Source: an uncultured Lactobacillus sp.
Lineage (GTDB): Bacteria > Bacillota > Bacilli > Lactobacillales > Lactobacillaceae
Assembly (NCBI GenBank): GCA_905204935.1
Contig: CAJLBJ010000002.1
Span: forward strand, 1 to 64,000
Length of the DNA: 64,000 nucleotides
Reading direction: 5' to 3'
Shown here: piece by piece, positions 49,576 through 58,242 of the stretch
How the letters are laid out: the number at the start of each line of letters is the position of its first letter
Position numbering within the stretch: position 1 is the stretch's first letter
The notes under the pieces: generated by a model
Database searches by the model: none
Told to the model about the DNA's origin: nothing
What the model saw: only the letters and a program-made list of their open reading frames with translations
Program-made: the position numbers and the translations under genes

Positions 49576-50517
49576 ATGACTAAAGTAATTTTAACTGGTG
49601 TTGATGGTAATTTAGGGAGCCAAGCTGCTAAGGATTTATTAGCGATTGCTCCAAAAGAACAATTGATTTTTGTGGGTTATGCGCAAGAAAGCTTAGAGCC
49701 ATATGCTAAACAAGGAATAGATGTGCGCCAAGCAAACTTTAATGAGTATGCTGGCTTATCGGAAGCATTTGCTGAGGGTGATGTTTTAGCGTTAATTTCA
49801 ATGCCTTTCGTAGGAGCTAAACGCCAAGCAGCACATCGCAATGTAATTGATGCAGCTAAGGCAGCTGGAGTTAAAAAGATTATCTATACTTCATTAGTCA
49901 ATGCTGCTGATCCAACTAATCCAAGTATTGAAAAAATTGATCATGCCTATACTGAAAAATATATTGAAGAAAGTGGATTAGATTATATTTTCTTACGGAA
50001 CTCTCAATATGCAGAAGCGATGATTACTAATTATTTTACTTATGTTAAACTTGGTAGCCCGCTAACTAATAATCAAGGTGCAGGCAAGATGGCGTATATT
50101 TCGCGTAAAGATTGTGCTAAAGCTGTAGCTTATGCGTTATTAGCAGATGATGTGCATCAACAAATTTTAAATATTAACGGTGTTAAAGCAATGACGATTG
50201 CAGAATTTATTGAAATTGGTAATCAACAAACAGGAAATCATGTAACCTATCAAGAAATTAGCGATGAAGAAAATTATGCTGTTTTTGATGCGATGGGGGT
50301 TCCAAGAACAACTGATGGTGAGTTTAAAAAAGGTTCAGAGGCACCGTACAGTTCAGAAGGAATGGTAACTTTTGGTCAGGCAATTCGTGAAGGTAAGATG
50401 GACACATGGACTGATGATTTTAAAAAGTTAACTGGTAGTGAACCAATTACCGTAGATTATATGTTTGCACATAATGAAGATTTTCAGGTTGGTGAAAGAC
50501 ATTCATTAGATAAATAA
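49576..50517 (+). CDS. NmrA-like NAD(P)-dependent oxidoreductase
   Basis: 313 residues. Nucleotide-binding GVDGNLGSQAAKDLL (GxxGxxG type) at the N-terminus, then the atypical SDR pattern with AAGVKKIIYTSLVNA and DYIFLRNSQYAE. This group includes quinone oxidoreductase 2-like (QorB/YtfG) enzymes; the exact substrate cannot be told. ATG 49576 follows TGGAGGTATG at 8 bases; an upstream ATG has no RBS. It ends at a compound hairpin terminator. Confidence 0.87.
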   Translation: MTKVILTGVDGNLGSQAAKDLLAIAPKEQLIFVGYAQESLEPYAKQGIDVRQANFNEYAGLSEAFAEGDVLALISMPFVGAKRQAAHRNVIDAAKAAGVKKIIYTSLVNAADPTNPSIEKIDHAYTEKYIEESGLDYIFLRNSQYAEAMITNYFTYVKLGSPLTNNQGAGKMAYISRKDCAKAVAYALLADDVHQQILNINGVKAMTIAEFIEIGNQQTGNHVTYQEISDEENYAVFDAMGVPRTTDGEFKKGSEAPYSSEGMVTFGQAIREGKMDTWTDDFKKLTGSEPITVDYMFAHNEDFQVGERHSLDK

Positions 50518-50567
50518 GAAAGAAATGATGTGTACCTAGTTTTCTAGACGCGTTAAAATTTAATAAA

Positions 50568-50717
50568 TTATTCCATGGATGTTTCCCTGTGTTTTACAGG
50601 AGGCATCCATTTTGTTTTGTCTTGAATCCTTTTGTTTGTAGTAATCGATATATTTTCTCTAACTCTTACAACAGTATCTTTATTTATCTTAAAGTAATAA
50701 GTAGGTAAGTAGTGCAT
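50568..50717 (-). CDS. 49-residue hypothetical ORF
   Basis: Reads MHYLPTYYFKINKDTVV then RVRENISITTNKRIQ and ends in KHRETSME. It has ATG with GAGGGG seven bases upstream, but that SD lies inside a 9-bp hairpin (50726-50734/50748-50756). The protein is basic and soluble. Its 3' end overlaps the terminator of the NmrA-like gene on the other strand. No family is recognised; chance is quite possible at this length. Confidence 0.3.
   Translation of the reverse strand: MHYLPTYYFKINKDTVVRVRENISITTNKRIQDKTKWMPPVKHRETSME
50575..50618 (+). terminator. terminator after the NmrA-like gene
   Basis: ATGGATG (50575-50581)/CATCCAT (50604-50610) outer stem and CCTGT/ACAGG inner stem, then TTTTGTTTTG. The remaining bases up to 50870 hold the hairpin at 50726-50756, the minus-strand ORF and a weak promoter (TTGAAG 50816-50821, TTATCT 50839-50844). 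Confidence 0.75.
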
Positions 50718-50870
50718 AAAAATTCCCCTCTTTAATGGAGTGTTCAGTAAAGAGGGAAAATATTAAAAGACTTGAGAGTTTTTTATATGCAAATTTATTT
50801 TGTATTAATGATTTTTTGAAGTAAATGGTATACTTATATTATCTAAAATCTACATAGAGGATATGCAAAA

Positions 50871-53813
50871 ATGACAATTGAAAAAAAGTTGATGCAAGGG
50901 TTTAAAAATTCACAAATTGATAGAAGTCAGTATAAAGGTAATTTAGCTTACGAATCTCAATTTATCTCAAACGATCCCACAAAGGGGACAAAGGTATTAA
51001 GTGTAATTGAAAGTGGTTTAAAGAATTGTAAAGAATTTTATATAAGTGTAGCATTCATAACGATGAGTGGGTTAGCACCGTTACTTCAGGTTTTAAAGGA
51101 GCTAGAAAGAAGAGAAATACCAGGTAAAATTTTAACGACTGATTATTTAAATTTTAGTGAACCACGAGCATTAAAAAAACTTAGTGAATTAAAAAATCTT
51201 GAAGTTCGTCTGTATGAAACGAGTGGACAAAAAGAAGGTTTCCATACTAAAGGATATATTTTTAAAAAAGAAGAATTGTATCAAATTATTATTGGCAGTT
51301 CAAATATGACACAACAGGCCTTAACCATTAATAAAGAATGGAATACTAAGATTGTTTCTTTAAAACAAGGTGGTATTGCTCAAGATGTATTAGGCGAATT
51401 TAATGATTTATGGAATTCTTCAAAAACAAAGTACTTAACTCAAGAGGTTCTGGAACAATACAAATTACGTTATCAAGTTATTCAAGAACAAAAGAAAAGC
51501 ATTGCTAGTTCGAGAATTCCTGATCTAATGGCTTATCGCTTAGAACCAAATTCGATGCAAATTCATTTTATCAAAAATTTAGAGCAACTAATAATGAATG
51601 CTCAAGATAAAGCATTGTTAATTTCGGCAACAGGAACTGGGAAAACATATGCATCGGCATTTGCGATGAGACATTTAAACTTTAAAAGAGTTCTGTTTTT
51701 AGTTCATAGAAATCAGTTAGCTAAACAAGCTAAAGTATCATATAGTAAAGTTTTTGCAGATAAAGTTACGTATGGTTTAGTTGATGGTAATCATAAGGAA
51801 TTTGATAAAGACTATATTTTTGCGACTGTACAAACTTTAGGACAAAATTTGCAACGTTTTTCACCCACACATTTTGATGCGATTATTTACGATGAAGCAC
51901 ATCATGCATCAGCTACAATGCATCGTAAGATAATGGATTATTTTAAGCCTAAGCTTAGTTTAGGGATGACAGCAACTCCGGATAAGCGTGATATGCGCAA
52001 GGAAAATGATATTTATGAATTATTTGATCATAATATTGTTTATGAAATTAGGTTGCAAGAAGCGATGAAAGAAGATTTGTTGTGTCCATTTCATTATTTT
52101 GGAATTGCAGATGAACCACATGTTGCAGATTTAGGCATGGAAGATAAAGAAGTTCCATTTAGATATCTAACTTCGGATGAACGTGTTAAACATGTTATGC
52201 AGCAGGCCAACTATTATGGATATAGTGGTGAACGAGTAAAGGGGTTAATTTTTTGTAGCACGATTGCTGAAGCAAACGAATTGTCTATAAAATTTAATCA
52301 AGCAGGTTGGAGGACTGCTGTTTTAACTGGGCAAGATTCTGATGTAATTAGAATGCAAACGATTGAGAGATTAGTGAAAAAACAAGGGCCGGATACCTTA
52401 GATTATATTTTATCAGTGGATGTTTTTTCTGAAGGAGTAGATATTGTCGAAATCAATCAAGTGATAATGTTACGCCCTACAGAGTCCCCGATTGTTTTTA
52501 CGCAACAATTAGGACGTGGTTTGCGCAAAGATGATGATAAGGAATTTTTAGTTGTATTAGACTTTATTGGTAACTATAAAAATAATTTTATGATACCGAT
52601 TGCTTTATCTGGGGATCGTAGTTATAACAAGGATAATATTCGAAGATATTTATTGGAAGGGACACGAGTTGTTCCAGGTTGTTCGACAATTCATTTCGAT
52701 GAAATTTCTAAGAAACGGATTTTTACAGCAATTGACAATGCTAATTTTAGCGACTTGAAGTTACTCAAACAAAACTATTTCAATTTAAAGGATAAGCTAG
52801 GTAGAATTCCACATTTACAAGAATTTGATGAATTTGGGGAAATGGATGTTTTGCGTATTTTTGATAATAATTCCTTAGGCTCTTATTATATGTTTTTAAA
52901 GAAATACGAGCCTGATTTTAAAGCAATTTTACCAAATGACGCAGAGGAAATGTTAAGATATGTTTCTAAGAAATTTGCTAGTGGTAAAAGAGTTCATGAA
53001 CTTGAGTTGTTAAGAATTATGCTGGTAGAAGAGCATAATTTATTGGCTAAATTAACATTGGCATTAAAAGAACAATATCAATGTGAGATGGATGCTAATT
53101 GTCGGGTCAACATTATTAATCAGATGACTAATAATTTTTTAACAGGTACGGGAAAAAACACCTATACGCAGTCTATTTTTATCGAACCAGATGATAAAGA
53201 TCCGCATGATTATCAGATAGCAAAACAGTTTAAGCGCTTATTAGAGGATCAAGTTTTTTATAGTTTGATGAAGGAACTGATTGATTTTGGTATTGCGCGT
53301 TATGAACAAAATTATAGTGATAGATATCAAGATACCAATTTTGTTTTATATCAAAAATACACATATGAAGATGTTTGTCGCTTGTTAAATTGGGAATTCA
53401 ATGAAGTATCTGTCAATATTGGTGGTTATAAGTTTAATGAAAAGACGAAAACATTCCCTGTTTTTATCAACTATGATAAGGAAGAGGATTTAGCGGATAC
53501 AACTAAATACGAAGATCGATTTTTAAGTGCAAATCATTTAATTGCTATCTCAAAAAGTGGACGGACATTGGCATCAAACGATGTGCAGAAATTTTTGAAC
53601 TCACAAGAAGAAGGAATAAGCGTGCAACTTTTTGTTCGTAAAAATAAGGATGATAAAATTTCAAAAGAGTTTTATTATTTAGGGAAGATGACCCCTACGC
53701 AATTTGTAAAAGAATTTACGATGCCTAATACGACAAAAACAGCGGTGGAAATCGGATGGCATTTAGAAAATGAAATTCGTGAAGATTTATATGAATATAT
53801 TATAAGCAAATAG
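50871..53813 (+). CDS. PLD nuclease-SF2 helicase-DUF3427 fusion protein
   Basis: 980 residues. An N-terminal phospholipase D-like nuclease domain (about 30-190) with one HxK motif at H125/K127 and the following GSSN (142-145). A superfamily 2 helicase follows: Walker A SATGTGKT (about 251-258), DEAH box at 341-344 (YDEAHHA), motif III GMTATP, motif VI QQLGRGLRKD (about 545-553). The C-terminal 300 residues are DUF3427. With one HKD half-site per chain, the nuclease would need a dimer. Architectures like this are often annotated in Firmicutes as DNA repair helicases, but none has a function I can name with certainty. No methylase or specificity subunit is nearby. A Nudix gene starts 11 bases downstream. 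It is complete and has ordinary codon use. Confidence 0.88.
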   Translation: MTIEKKLMQGFKNSQIDRSQYKGNLAYESQFISNDPTKGTKVLSVIESGLKNCKEFYISVAFITMSGLAPLLQVLKELERREIPGKILTTDYLNFSEPRALKKLSELKNLEVRLYETSGQKEGFHTKGYIFKKEELYQIIIGSSNMTQQALTINKEWNTKIVSLKQGGIAQDVLGEFNDLWNSSKTKYLTQEVLEQYKLRYQVIQEQKKSIASSRIPDLMAYRLEPNSMQIHFIKNLEQLIMNAQDKALLISATGTGKTYASAFAMRHLNFKRVLFLVHRNQLAKQAKVSYSKVFADKVTYGLVDGNHKEFDKDYIFATVQTLGQNLQRFSPTHFDAIIYDEAHHASATMHRKIMDYFKPKLSLGMTATPDKRDMRKENDIYELFDHNIVYEIRLQEAMKEDLLCPFHYFGIADEPHVADLGMEDKEVPFRYLTSDERVKHVMQQANYYGYSGERVKGLIFCSTIAEANELSIKFNQAGWRTAVLTGQDSDVIRMQTIERLVKKQGPDTLDYILSVDVFSEGVDIVEINQVIMLRPTESPIVFTQQLGRGLRKDDDKEFLVVLDFIGNYKNNFMIPIALSGDRSYNKDNIRRYLLEGTRVVPGCSTIHFDEISKKRIFTAIDNANFSDLKLLKQNYFNLKDKLGRIPHLQEFDEFGEMDVLRIFDNNSLGSYYMFLKKYEPDFKAILPNDAEEMLRYVSKKFASGKRVHELELLRIMLVEEHNLLAKLTLALKEQYQCEMDANCRVNIINQMTNNFLTGTGKNTYTQSIFIEPDDKDPHDYQIAKQFKRLLEDQVFYSLMKELIDFGIARYEQNYSDRYQDTNFVLYQKYTYEDVCRLLNWEFNEVSVNIGGYKFNEKTKTFPVFINYDKEEDLADTTKYEDRFLSANHLIAISKSGRTLASNDVQKFLNSQEEGISVQLFVRKNKDDKISKEFYYLGKMTPTQFVKEFTMPNTTKTAVEIGWHLENEIREDLYEYIISK

Positions 53814-53824
53814 GAGCTAAAAGT

Positions 53825-54214
53825 ATGAAAACAATCAATGTAGTTGCAGCAATTTTAATTCATGAGAATAAAGTTTTTGCAACACAAAGAAACTATGGTG
53901 AATTTAAAGGTGGCTGGGAATTTCCAGGTGGGAAAATTGAACCAGATGAAGCCCCACAAGCTGCTTTACGTCGTGAAATGAAAGAAGAATTAGCACTAGA
54001 GATAAGCGTAGGTGAATTGATAGATACTATTGAATATGATTATCCTAATTTTCATCTTTCTATGCAGTGTTATCTTTGTAAAATTCAAGCAGGTAAGGCA
54101 ATATTATCTGTACACGATGAAATTAAATGGTTAGATAAAGAGAATTTATATAGTGTTGATTGGTTACCTGCGGACGTAGGTTTACTGCCTAAGATAAAAA
54201 ATTATCTTGATTAA
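53825..54214 (+). CDS. MutT-like Nudix hydrolase
   Basis: 129 residues. The Nudix box runs from G36 through E42, R50-E51 and E54-E55 (GKIEPDE...RREMKEEL); the glycine near the end of the consensus is alanine (A57), which is tolerated in MutT-type proteins. The size and the N-terminal strand VVAAILIHENKVFATQR fit small (d)NTP pyrophosphohydrolases such as MutT/CTP pyrophosphohydrolase. ATG follows TAGGAG, 11 bases after the helicase stop, so the two genes are one operon closed by a terminator. Confidence 0.9.
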   Translation: MKTINVVAAILIHENKVFATQRNYGEFKGGWEFPGGKIEPDEAPQAALRREMKEELALEISVGELIDTIEYDYPNFHLSMQCYLCKIQAGKAILSVHDEIKWLDKENLYSVDWLPADVGLLPKIKNYLD

Positions 54215-54220
54215 GAACAA

Positions 54221-54256
54221 AACCCAAGCTTACATTTGTTGGCTTGGGATTTTTTA
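54221..54256 (+). terminator. terminator after the Nudix gene
   Basis: CCCAAGC (54223-54229)/GCTTGGG (54242-54248) followed by ATTTTTT. Confidence 0.88.
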
Positions 54257-54392
54257 TAGATAAAAGACTAAAAAATTTAACAAAATATTATAGTGAAGGC
54301 TACCAACATTGCTTTATTGAACTTTTTATGTGAATTTGATATCAATCTAAAATTGTTTTATATGGGTATAAAAAGAATGTAATTCCGTTTAT

Positions 54393-54422
54393 TTGTGATA
54401 AATATTACAATCTTAGTATGAT
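54393..54422 (+). promoter_or_regulatory. promoter and inverted repeat before the 2-hydroxyacid dehydrogenase gene
   Basis: TTGTGA (54393-54398), 18-base spacer, TATGAT (54417-54422). The -35 side also forms TTGT-n-ATA-nn-TAT-n-ACAA (54393-54410), an inverted repeat of LysR type that would overlap RNA polymerase binding. Confidence 0.6.
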
Positions 54423-54443
54423 AGAAGCAAGGGAGAAAAAATT

Positions 54444-55439
54444 ATGTATTCAATAAAAATGTTTGGTGTTAGAGAAGAAGAAATTACCATTGCACAAAAC
54501 TGGGCTGCAGAAAATAATATTAAGCTTAGTATGACAAAAGAAATTTTGACGATGGATAATTTAGCAGAAGTTAGTGGCTTTGATGGTATTTCCTTGAGTC
54601 AAGTAGGACGTTTGCCAGATGAAATCTATCCAAAATTAGCACAGATGGGAATCAAGCAGCTCGCTCAACGTAGTGCCGGAGTAGATATGTATAACCTTGA
54701 ATTGGCTAAAGAAAATGGCATCATTATTACTAATGTGCCAAGCTATTCACCAGAATCGATTGCTGAGTTTACAGTGACGACAGCTTTAGAATTGATCAGA
54801 CGCACAGAAGAGATTCGCCAACGCGTGGCTAGTCATGATTTTTCATGGGAACCGGTTATTCGGGGCCGTGTTTTAGGTAATATGACTGTAGCTGTGATTG
54901 GTACTGGACGAATCGGACAGATTACAGCCAAACTTTTTAAAGGTTTTGGTGCTAAGGTAGTCGGCTATGATTTGTATCCAAACAAAGAATTAACAGATAT
55001 TTTAGAATATCAAGACACTTTAGTAGATGCTGTAAAGCAAGCTGATGTAATTTCTTTACACATGCCAGCCGTTAAAGAAAATTATCATGCTTTTGACTAT
55101 ACGATGTTTAAAAACTGTAAAAAAGATGCGATTTTATTAAATATGGCGCGCGGTTCATTAGTTGATACAAAGGCCTTACTACAAGCCTTAGATGAAGGTT
55201 TATTGCAAGGGGCAGGTATTGATACGTATGAATACGAAGCACCTTACATGCCAAAAGATTTCAGCTCAAAAGAAATTACAGATGAACTTTTCTTGGCATT
55301 AATTAATCATCCTCAAGTCATTTATACACCACATATTGCTTATTACACCGATGAAGCTGTTAAAAATTTGGTTGAAGGTGGCTTGGATGCAACATTAGAA
55401 GTTTTAAACACAGGAGACGCTAAAACCCGCGTTAATTAA
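54444..55439 (+). CDS. D-2-hydroxyacid dehydrogenase (D-lactate dehydrogenase family)
   Basis: 331 residues. NAD-binding GTGRIGQ (about 152-158) and the catalytic set R236 (MARGSL), E265 (DTYEYEAP) and H297 (TPHIAYYT), matching R235/E264/H296 of the L. delbrueckii D-LDH group. It reduces pyruvate or a branched 2-oxo acid to the D-hydroxy acid. It is co-transcribed with a PfoR-type permease 14 bases downstream, so it may be a dedicated enzyme rather than the main fermentation LDH. ATG follows GGGAGAAA. Confidence 0.9.
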   Translation: MYSIKMFGVREEEITIAQNWAAENNIKLSMTKEILTMDNLAEVSGFDGISLSQVGRLPDEIYPKLAQMGIKQLAQRSAGVDMYNLELAKENGIIITNVPSYSPESIAEFTVTTALELIRRTEEIRQRVASHDFSWEPVIRGRVLGNMTVAVIGTGRIGQITAKLFKGFGAKVVGYDLYPNKELTDILEYQDTLVDAVKQADVISLHMPAVKENYHAFDYTMFKNCKKDAILLNMARGSLVDTKALLQALDEGLLQGAGIDTYEYEAPYMPKDFSSKEITDELFLALINHPQVIYTPHIAYYTDEAVKNLVEGGLDATLEVLNTGDAKTRVN

Positions 55440-55453
55440 GGAGTCGTTATTAT

Positions 55454-56503
55454 ATGAATCAGCAAATTAAAGGTAAAGATTTTTTAATGAATATTTTAAA
55501 CGGTCTGGCAATTGGGACCGTAGTAGTTTTGATTCCAGGAGCTTTATTATCAGAATTATTTAAGGCACTCTTGCCAGCAGCACCATATTTAGGTGTGGCG
55601 ATTAATGCTTTAACTATGTCAAATTCCATGATGGGATTAGTTGTAGGGATTATGATTGGAATGAACTTTAAGTTTAGTCCAATCCAATCTGCTAGCGTTG
55701 GAATTGCAACGATTTTTGCTAGTGGTGCAGTACAATTTAACAATGGTCAGATGATTTTATCCGGAACGGGTGATGTTATTAACATGGGCTTGACAGCTGC
55801 AATGGCTGCGTTAATTATCTTATTGTTTGGAAACAAATTAAAGTCTTATACAATTTTAGTTATTCCAGCACTAGTATTAATGGTTGCCGGAACAATCGGG
55901 TATATGATTTTGCCTTACGTTAAAATGATTACAACTTTAATCGGGCAAGGTGTAGCACATTTATTAAACTTACAACCAATTTTGATGTGTGTCTTATTAG
56001 CCGTTATTTTTTCAATCTTGATTGTTTCACCAATTACAACGGTCGGAATTGCCTTGGCAATTTCTTTGGCTGGAGTTGGCTCAGGTGCAGCTAATATTGG
56101 TATTTGTGCAACTGGCTTTGGTTTTGCAATTATGGGGTGGCACGTTAATTCTAAAGGTACTAGCTTAGCGCATTTTATCGGTTCACCAAAGATGTCGATG
56201 GCCAATGTTGTTAAAAAACCCCTGATCTTACTACCAATCATTTGTTCAGCAGCATGTTCAGGGGTAATCGCAGCACTTTGGAATATTCAAGGAACACCAA
56301 TGTCAGCTGGCTTTGGATTTAGTGGATTAGTTGGTCCAATTAATTATATTAATTTAGCTAGTGGTGGCTGGAGTGCATTTAATATTATCAAGGCAATCAT
56401 TGCTTTTGCGCTAGCTCCAATTTTCTTTAGCTTCGTGTTCAAATATCTTTTCACTAAGGTTAAACCAATTTTAAAAGAAGAAGATTACTATTTAGATATT
56501 TAA
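55454..56503 (+). CDS. PfoR-type membrane protein (PTS EIIC-like, EIIC_2 family)
   Basis: 349 residues with about ten hydrophobic helices; rich in glycine, alanine and isoleucine. The sequence (IGTVVVLIPGALLSELFKAL, SPITTVGIALAISLAGVGSGAANIG, KMSMANVVKKPLILLP) fits the family called PTS_EIIC_2/PfoR, membrane proteins that look like PTS IIC subunits but usually lack IIA and IIB partners, as here. Substrate unknown. ATG follows TAAGGAG. It is convergent with a LysR gene, overlapping its end by 4 bases. Confidence 0.8.
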   Translation: MNQQIKGKDFLMNILNGLAIGTVVVLIPGALLSELFKALLPAAPYLGVAINALTMSNSMMGLVVGIMIGMNFKFSPIQSASVGIATIFASGAVQFNNGQMILSGTGDVINMGLTAAMAALIILLFGNKLKSYTILVIPALVLMVAGTIGYMILPYVKMITTLIGQGVAHLLNLQPILMCVLLAVIFSILIVSPITTVGIALAISLAGVGSGAANIGICATGFGFAIMGWHVNSKGTSLAHFIGSPKMSMANVVKKPLILLPIICSAACSGVIAALWNIQGTPMSAGFGFSGLVGPINYINLASGGWSAFNIIKAIIAFALAPIFFSFVFKYLFTKVKPILKEEDYYLDI

Positions 56504-57384
56504 TTTTGTTTAATACACGTAATAAAATCACTCACAGCCGAGGAACAGACGTAATTTTTACGCAAGGCGATACCGATAGGATAAAAGTTATTCTTATCAT
56601 CAAGCTTAAGCCAAGTTACGTCTGGAACTCGGCTTGATTTTTGCAATTCGCTAGGTAAGATACAAATTGTATTTAGTCGTGTTAAACTGTGAACTAAAAC
56701 TTCCCAATCGCTGTGTGTAAATAAGATGTTAGGTTGAAAACCTAAGGCAGAAGTTGGATTTTCTAAGAGACGGCCTAACATGTAATCATTTGTCAATGAA
56801 CTAAATTTTTGTCCTTCGAGTTCTTTAAAAGAAACGGAGGATTTTTTGGCTAAAGGGTTAGAATTAGGAACAACAACACTGACAGAATAACCATTGACGG
56901 TTGTTTGCAGAGGCTCAATTTCAATATCTTTTTCAATTAATGGAAAAGATAACAACCCAATATCGATAGCTTCACTTTGTAAAAGTTTTTGCAAGCGATG
57001 AGAGCCTTCTTGAATTAAGCGTAATTCGACGTTGGGATGTGTTGCAATAAATGTTGAAATTTCTTGCATAAATTGGATCGCAAATAAAACTGTTAAACCA
57101 ACCTTAATAGTTTCGCGTTGTTTTTTAGTCTGACTCTTAATTTCATCTAGCATTTGGTCAAATTGCTCGACTATTTCTGTTCCACGCTCATATAACAGTA
57201 AACCAGTGGTTGTTAAGTTGAAAGTTTCATTTGTTTTTTGAATCAATGATGTTTCGAGTTCTTCTTCCAGCTGTTTGATTGTATATGATAAAGCTGGTTG
57301 TGTGATAAATAAGTTTCGAGCTGCCGCCGAGAGATTTTTAGTGTTGGCAACTTCGATAAAATAACGTAATTGACGGATATCCAA
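56500..57384 (-). CDS. LysR-family transcriptional regulator
   Basis: 294 residues. The HTH (DIRQLRYFIEVANTKNLSAA ... LFITQPALSYTIKQLEEEL) is followed by a full effector domain. I start at TTG 57384, nine bases after AAGGAG; a TTG 6 codons upstream contains that SD. It lies between the EIIC-like gene (convergent) and sdaAB (divergent), so it probably controls serine catabolism and perhaps the adjacent permease operon. Confidence 0.9.
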   Translation of the reverse strand: MDIRQLRYFIEVANTKNLSAAARNLFITQPALSYTIKQLEEELETSLIQKTNETFNLTTTGLLLYERGTEIVEQFDQMLDEIKSQTKKQRETIKVGLTVLFAIQFMQEISTFIATHPNVELRLIQEGSHRLQKLLQSEAIDIGLLSFPLIEKDIEIEPLQTTVNGYSVSVVVPNSNPLAKKSSVSFKELEGQKFSSLTNDYMLGRLLENPTSALGFQPNILFTHSDWEVLVHSLTRLNTICILPSELQKSSRVPDVTWLKLDDKNNFYPIGIALRKNYVCSSAVSDFITCIKQN

Positions 57385-57561
57385 GCTAAAACGCTCCTTC
57401 AAATTTTTTTAATAATGTATCTGTCTAAAAAGTTTCGTTTTTATCTTAACACATTTATCCATGAACTTCTAAAAATATTCTGAATACCATAAAACTTCTT
57501 GATTTTCAGTAATTGTGCTTTGTGATATAGTAGATAAGAAAAGTAACGGGAGGAAAAGTCA
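57385..57561. promoter_or_regulatory. divergent lysR-sdaAB control region
   Basis: 177 bases, AT-rich, between the two divergent genes. TTGATT (57499-57504) is a possible -35 for sdaAB with TGATAT (57523-57528) 18 bases on. ATTTATCCATGAACTTCTAAAAATATTC is the most likely place for a LysR site, but no clean dyad is seen there. Confidence 0.35.
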
Positions 57562-58230
57562 ATGTCAGAATTAAGATATCGCAGTGTCTTTGACATTATT
57601 GGACCAATCATGGTCGGTCCAAGTAGCTCACATACTGCCGGAGCCGCACGTATCGGTAAGGTTGTAGGAAGTATTTTTGGTGAAAAACCAGACAAAGTGG
57701 ATATTTATTTGTATGAATCGTTTGCCAAAACTTATCGTGGTCACGGAACAGATATTGCTTTGGTTGGTGGTTTGCTTGGAATGGATCCAGACGACAATCG
57801 TTTGCAAGATTCTTTAAAAATTGCACATCAACAAGGAATCGAAGTCTTCTTTATTCCTAAAAAAGAAAAGGCGCAACATCCCAACTCGGTGCGCTTTGTG
57901 CTGACAAAAGGCGACAGAAAAATGTCAGTTACCGGAATTTCGATTGGTGGAGGTAATATTCAAATTTCGGAATTAAATGGTTTTAAGATTTCTTTGACAA
58001 TGGGTACACCAACCATTGTAATTGTGCAACAAGATGTGCCAGGTATTATCGCTAATGTGTCACAGATTTTGTTTGAAACTAATACTAATATTGGTACGAT
58101 GACCGTTACCCGTGAATCCAAAGGTGAAAAAGCAATTACGATCATTGAAGTAGATTCACCGCAAGTAGAACAAACACTCAAACGTTTGCGTAAGCTTGCT
58201 AATATTTATAGTGTCAATTACTTTGATTAG
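57562..58230 (+). CDS. sdaAB: L-serine dehydratase beta subunit
   Basis: 222 residues. N-terminal SDH beta domain with GPIMVGPSSSHTAGAARIG, then a C-terminal ACT domain (about 148-222, TIVIVQQDVPGIIANVSQIL) that probably binds serine or another regulator. It forms an iron-sulfur serine deaminase with the alpha subunit: serine to pyruvate and ammonia. ATG follows GGGAGG. The alpha gene is 12 bases downstream. Confidence 0.95.
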   Translation: MSELRYRSVFDIIGPIMVGPSSSHTAGAARIGKVVGSIFGEKPDKVDIYLYESFAKTYRGHGTDIALVGGLLGMDPDDNRLQDSLKIAHQQGIEVFFIPKKEKAQHPNSVRFVLTKGDRKMSVTGISIGGGNIQISELNGFKISLTMGTPTIVIVQQDVPGIIANVSQILFETNTNIGTMTVTRESKGEKAITIIEVDSPQVEQTLKRLRKLANIYSVNYFD

Positions 58231-58242
58231 GAGGAAATTAAG

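Noticed and set aside
50871..54214. Classification as a Mokosh or DISARM defence system
   Set aside because: The PLD and helicase domains invite it, but the helicase is a DEAH/DUF3427 type, and the kinase, DUF1998 and methylase partners of those systems are missing.
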